Below are positions 60,025 to 64,000 of a stretch of 64,000 nt of DNA, piece by piece. The position numbers and the translations under genes were made by a program. Positions within the stretch are counted from its first letter, which is position 1. Every line of letters starts with the position of its first letter. The DNA comes from Linanthus parryae (lineage: Eukaryota; Streptophyta; Magnoliopsida; Ericales; Polemoniaceae), in NCBI GenBank assembly GCA_023055425.1, contig JALGPY010000008.1, forward strand, positions 22,727,359-22,791,358. The letters run 5' to 3'. Below the pieces are notes generated by a model. It was not told the origin of the DNA. It made no database searches and saw only the letters and a list, made by a program, of their open reading frames with translations.

Positions 60025-63000
60025 ATGGAGGCCTCATCGTCGCGTTCCTCACTTCTATCAGTCAACTCCGTAACCAATTCCTCTCAGCGCCATAACCGCC
60101 GTATGTCTCCCAAATACGCCACACCCATCTCCGCAAACCGCCGCAAACTCCTCCCCCTAAACCAAACTCACCATCACCCTCCATCGTCTTACTTCGGAAC
60201 TCCAATCACCCACATAGCGTCGTCCAATTCAAGTCCAAAGCTCTCTAGAAATGGGTCATCAAAAGTAATCTCCGCGGTGTTCGAGAGATTCACCGAGAGA
60301 GCAATCAAAGCCGTGATGTTCTCCCAGAGGGAAGCCAAGGCTTTGAAGGAGGAGATGGTGTTGAATCAGCATCTCCTGCTGGGTTTGATCGCGGAGGAGA
60401 GTCATTCCGTTGGTGGGTTTCTGGGTTCTGGAATCACCATTGAAATGGGTCGTCAAGCTGTGAAGAGGAGTGATGATTCGGAATTGGGTTTTTCGGAATT
60501 GGGTTCTTCTGATGCTACGGATGTGGCGTTTTCTGTGAGTAGTAAAAGGGTTTTTGAGGCTGCGGTGGAGTATTCTAGGACTATGGGGTATAATTTCATT
60601 GCGCCGGAGCATATTGCTATTGGGCTTTTTACTGTTGATGATGGTAGTGTTGGCCGTGTACTCAAGAGGTAGGCACATTTTTGAAAATGTATGTGTTTGA
60701 TGCATCTATAGTGTTAGGGTTTACCTAACGTGATAGTCGTTCGAGACACTATGAAGTCTTCACACACACGGGTTTTTAACCCACAGATAATTTAACTGTT
60801 TTCTTCTTTGATTTATTCCCAAATAAGAAAATTACAATGTTTAAATAGAAAACCAACTACCTAACTAGACGATTTGACCCTTTCTCAAAAAAAAAAAAAA
60901 AAAAAAAAAACTAGACGATTTGACCTAACGGGCTCGGCCCGGTGTACTAACTAATTAAATAAATAACTAATTAAACTAAAAAAATAAATAAACTACCTAA
61001 CAAATAATAGTAATTAAGTAACTAAATAAATAATACGGCTGATGAAACGGTTACCCGTGTCATGTAGTCTCTGAGACTTTGATCTTCTTCAATAGAGAAT
61101 GCAAAAGTTCATAATTACATTTCATTGACAGCAAGATTGTTGTTCTGCTCAATTGCTATCACTATTTTGGTTAAACTCTTAATTTTGGTTCTTATGTTTG
61201 TCTACATTGTGAACTCGCAAAGTGATGAGTCTAGAGACAGCAATCGCTCCCTCGGAATTTGCAGAAAAATCCATACTTGCCATGTTGGTCCAAGATAGTT
61301 GATGTTAGAAACTGCTGTCAGAACATAAAAGTGATTAATTGTCGAAATGCAAGAGAATTGATGTGCAGTCAGAACTTGAAGTGATAGATTGTTCACATGT
61401 AATGAACTGGCATTTAGGTAGGTGATAAATTGTCAGAAACAACAGTAATCAAACTTGAAGTGGTAAATTGTCGAACTGTAATGAAATGCCATTTGGATAG
61501 GTGATAAATTGTCGATATGCTATAGAATTAATGTAAATCAATCTTTCTGAATCCCTTGAATAGGCCCTTGATGATATATGTCTTGTTCGTCTGCAGAATC
61601 TAGTACCAATCCTCATAGAAATTAACTATTCTCTCACACCGAAATTGACATTTTGTAAAGATCTTTTATCGTAGAACCCCTTGTTACGGAGAACCCCAAA
61701 ATGTTTATTTATCAGTTTCCTCTGCTAATTAAAACCAGTTTGATACTGCTGGTGAACTAGGTACTTAAGCTCAGACGTGGTGATTGCCTACTGCTCATTA
61801 ACACCAATTTAAGTCCACCAGTTTGCTCACTCTGGACCTGCCAAACAAGGTGCACTGTTCCTAACAGCTAATCAACCGCCGAAGATTTTGAGTAGTCAAG
61901 CTAAAGGCTCAATTCATGTACTGCCAAACCTTTTCCTCATTTTGGCTAGGCCAATTAACTAACCCGCTCTACGTTCTGTTTCTCGGTGATATTTTAGCCT
62001 TGCTATTGCCTCTATCTTCTGGCATTGGGAAACTAATGCATGGAGTTACTATTTACAAATTCTCTCCCTGTTTCATGACGCTCTTCCATGTGGAGGGGTT
62101 CTCCTAGCAGTGTCCTATTTCTTGACTACATCCTCAGTACTTGAGATTTGTACATTGATAGTTATTAGGAAATGTTATAATGAATCAGTAGAATGAATAA
62201 TTTCATCGAGCAGTTTTGATTAGAGTATCAAGAGAGTAGAAAAAATACACCTCACAGCTCATGCAAAATACCTGAAGTTGGAAACCCGCTAATTATTTCC
62301 TTGGCTAGATTGCTGTTAAATCACAAAAAATCTGTAGGATGACACTTTTTTTTGTTATTAAGTTCTCGTTTATGATTTCAGGCTTTGATTTCAGATTAGG
62401 AGCAAATGTAAACCACCTGGCAGCTGTGGCTATCTCGAGACTTCAAGGAGAGCTTGCCAAAGATGGCAGAGAACTGCCTTCTGTACCGAAAGGGGCATCT
62501 AAAAAGTTATATTCTGGAAAGGGCGTAATTGCTAAATCCTCTGAAAAAGCAAGAGGTAAGAGTTCCTTGCTTTGCTCAAGTGGGTTTTGAAAGGGTATAA
62601 GAATGTGGTGTTGCTTACTTGGTTTTACACTCATAATAGCCAAAAGTGCTTTGGAGCAGTTCTGTGTGGATCTGACCACTCGTGCTAGAGATGGACTCAT
62701 TGATCCTGTTATTGGCCGGGACACTGAAGTCCAGAGAGTTGTTCAGATACTTTGTCGAAGAACAAAATGTAACCCTATTCTTCTTGGGGAAGCTGGAGTT
62801 GGGAAAACAGCCATCGCTGAAGGGCTTGCAGTTAGAATTACGGAAGGGAATGTCCCAATATTCATGTTGGTGTGGTTTCTCCTCCTCAAGTGCAGATAAT
62901 GTTACTTTTTTTGTCACAACCATTGGGTTATCTGCATAGTTTATGATTAGTTCTTTTCTCTTTCTTCCTCTATAGGAAAAGCGCATCATGTGTTTAGATA

Positions 63001-63289
63001 TTGGTCTACTAATCGCAGGCGCAAAGGAGAGAGGGGAATTAGAGTCACGTGTCACCACATTAATCAAGGATGTTAAGAAGTCAGGTTAATACATTTTATA
63101 ATCACAATATAGCCTGATTTTGATGCATCATACTGAACTTTGTTTGATTAAACTGCAGGGAATATCATTCTTTTCATTGACGAAGTCCATACACTTGTTG
63201 GTTCGGGCACAGTTGGAAGAGGAAACAAAGGGACAGGTCTTGACATTGCAAATCTACTGAAGCCATCTCTAGGGAGGGGTGAATTACAG
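60025..63289 (+). CDS. CLPD: Plastid Hsp100 chaperone ClpD/ERD1 (5' part; gene continues past window)
   Basis: ClpD is a stromal AAA+ chaperone of the Clp protease system that unfolds proteins using ATP; the Arabidopsis member is drought- and senescence-induced. Five exons are visible: 60025-60668, 62395-62555, 62640-62869, 62977-63084 and 63159-63289, with matching codon phases and GT-AG introns. They encode about 424 residues. The start [10 protein letters not shown] opens a Ser/Arg-rich transit-peptide-like leader of about 75 residues. Next is a Clp N-domain ([51 protein letters not shown]), then the first AAA domain with Walker [10 protein letters not shown] and Walker [10 protein letters not shown]. 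The ends [12 protein letters not shown] and [17 protein letters not shown] match ClpD rather than ClpC. The second AAA domain lies beyond the window. Longer in-frame starts upstream (59680, 59764) run through Lys-rich SINE sequence and are unlikely. Confidence 0.92.
60669..62394 (+). other. ClpD intron 1
   Basis: This 1.7-kb intron runs from GTAGGC to TTTCAG. It has a poly-A run (about 60887-60910) and a decayed tandem repeat at about 61330-61530, in which CTTGAAGTGnTAnATTGT and GGTGATAAATTGTC recur with a period near 72 bp. I see no gene in it. A second acceptor (ATTTCAG at 62381) would add codons and does not fit the ClpD phase. Confidence 0.7.
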
Positions 63290-64000
63290 GTACTGTATCT
63301 CAGATGCTTATTATTCACTTGTATACTACAGGCACCAAGCACGCAGATAGGAGATGACATGACCCAGCGGGCCATTACTATCCATATGTTCTTAACACAT
63401 AGATATATAAGACGTGCTATGTTCGATCAAGTCGCCGCCTATTTATAAGACGCGTAATTTCATGTTATTAAAATTAAAATCCTCGTCATCGACAAAGTAA
63501 ACTAACAAATATTGGGCATCTCGTGATGGTTGTATTCAGATAAATCATAACCCGAAACAGTAGTGCTTTTCTTTTAGTCGAATCAGCACCAACTACCCAA
63601 ATTAGAAGACATATTATTAATAAGGCCCTACACCAACAAATTCTGTTGCTGATGTATCGTGATATAAACTCTATAAACCCACTGCACACGTAATTTATCT
63701 CTTATGCTGCTGAAGTTTTAAAGCAAAAGTACTGTATAACACTAGCTTGGGGAGTAGTGGCTAACTAAGAAAAAGTTTAGATTAATTATAAATGTTATGG
63801 TTGTTGTGGACATCTCTTCTTTCCCAGCACTTAAAGCTAAGATAGAATTCGTTAAGGCTCTGTTTGGAACCTATATTTGGTGCCTCTTACTCCACTGTTA
63901 TGCTTGGAATTGAAAGTGAGAAGGGAAAACAAATTCTTTCTACATTTTTTATTTAAACATTTGATGAATTTAATAGTTTTCATAAATTGATTATAAGCTA
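63290..64000 (+). other. ClpD intron 5, open at the window end
   Basis: The donor GTACTG follows ...GELQ. The next ClpD exon (expected to start CIASTTLDEF-like) is not found in the remaining 711 bases, so the intron is long. Near 63858 GGCTCTGTTTGGAACC resembles the left end of a Tourist or hAT MITE, which may account for the length. Confidence 0.6.

Noticed and set aside
62381..62394. Alternative ClpD exon 2 acceptor
   Set aside because: Using it would insert codons and break the R-L-G-A-N continuity seen in the family; the acceptor at 62394 restores the phase.

Overview
The window is nuclear DNA from a flowering plant, most likely a eudicot. It has AT-rich non-coding DNA, spliced genes with GT-AG introns, plant-specific gene families (RBOH oxidase, plastid ClpD) and a dense load of plant transposons. 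I could run no database search; family names rest on motifs I recognise in the translations, and element boundaries on terminal repeats and target-site duplications (TSDs) read directly from the bases.

Three host genes are supported. (1) 9868-10743 (+) is an intact single-exon inositol polyphosphate multikinase (IPK2/IPMK type) with a probable intron in its 5' UTR. (2) 13934-19427 (-) is a complete respiratory burst oxidase homolog (RBOH, plant NADPH oxidase). I resolved it into 11 coding exons that sum to 2775 nt (924 aa plus stop) with all codon phases agreeing. (3) 60025-63289 (+) is the first five exons of a plastid ClpD/ERD1-type Hsp100 chaperone that runs off the right edge. They look like independent genes, not a pathway or cluster.

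The rest is mostly mobile DNA, much of it with exact boundaries. 1.5-2.9 kb: decayed LINE-type DUF4283/zinc-knuckle ORF (-). 3098-4204: TA-flanked element with CCACTCCGTCCC inverted ends. 5006-5481: Tourist-like MITE (TTA TSD). 5821-7422: Mutator-like element (9-bp TSD). 7.5-8.5 kb: another inverted-end element. 20101-20569: hAT-like MITE (8-bp TSD). 20.7-22.1 kb: probable LTR-retroelement remnant. 23642-25312: LINE-type ORF1 retrocopy with a 20-bp TSD. 31001-33192: 2.2-kb near-perfect palindrome with TA flanks. 33974-40215: Helitron with intact ends but a broken, truncated Rep/helicase gene. 41.0-42.3 kb: RNase H-like pseudogene and an antisense LTR fragment.

The most striking structure is 42987-59018. 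It is a Pack-MULE (9-bp TSD) carrying a captured fragment of the chloroplast SRP43 gene, split by a 14.4-kb tandem array of a non-coding LTR retrotransposon: LTR-int-LTR-int-LTR-int-LTR, period 4522 bp, the last LTR internally deleted. The whole array is flanked by a single 5-bp TSD (GCTAC). The units differ by only a handful of single bases, so amplification was recent. The long stretch 25.3-31.0 kb has no gene I can support.
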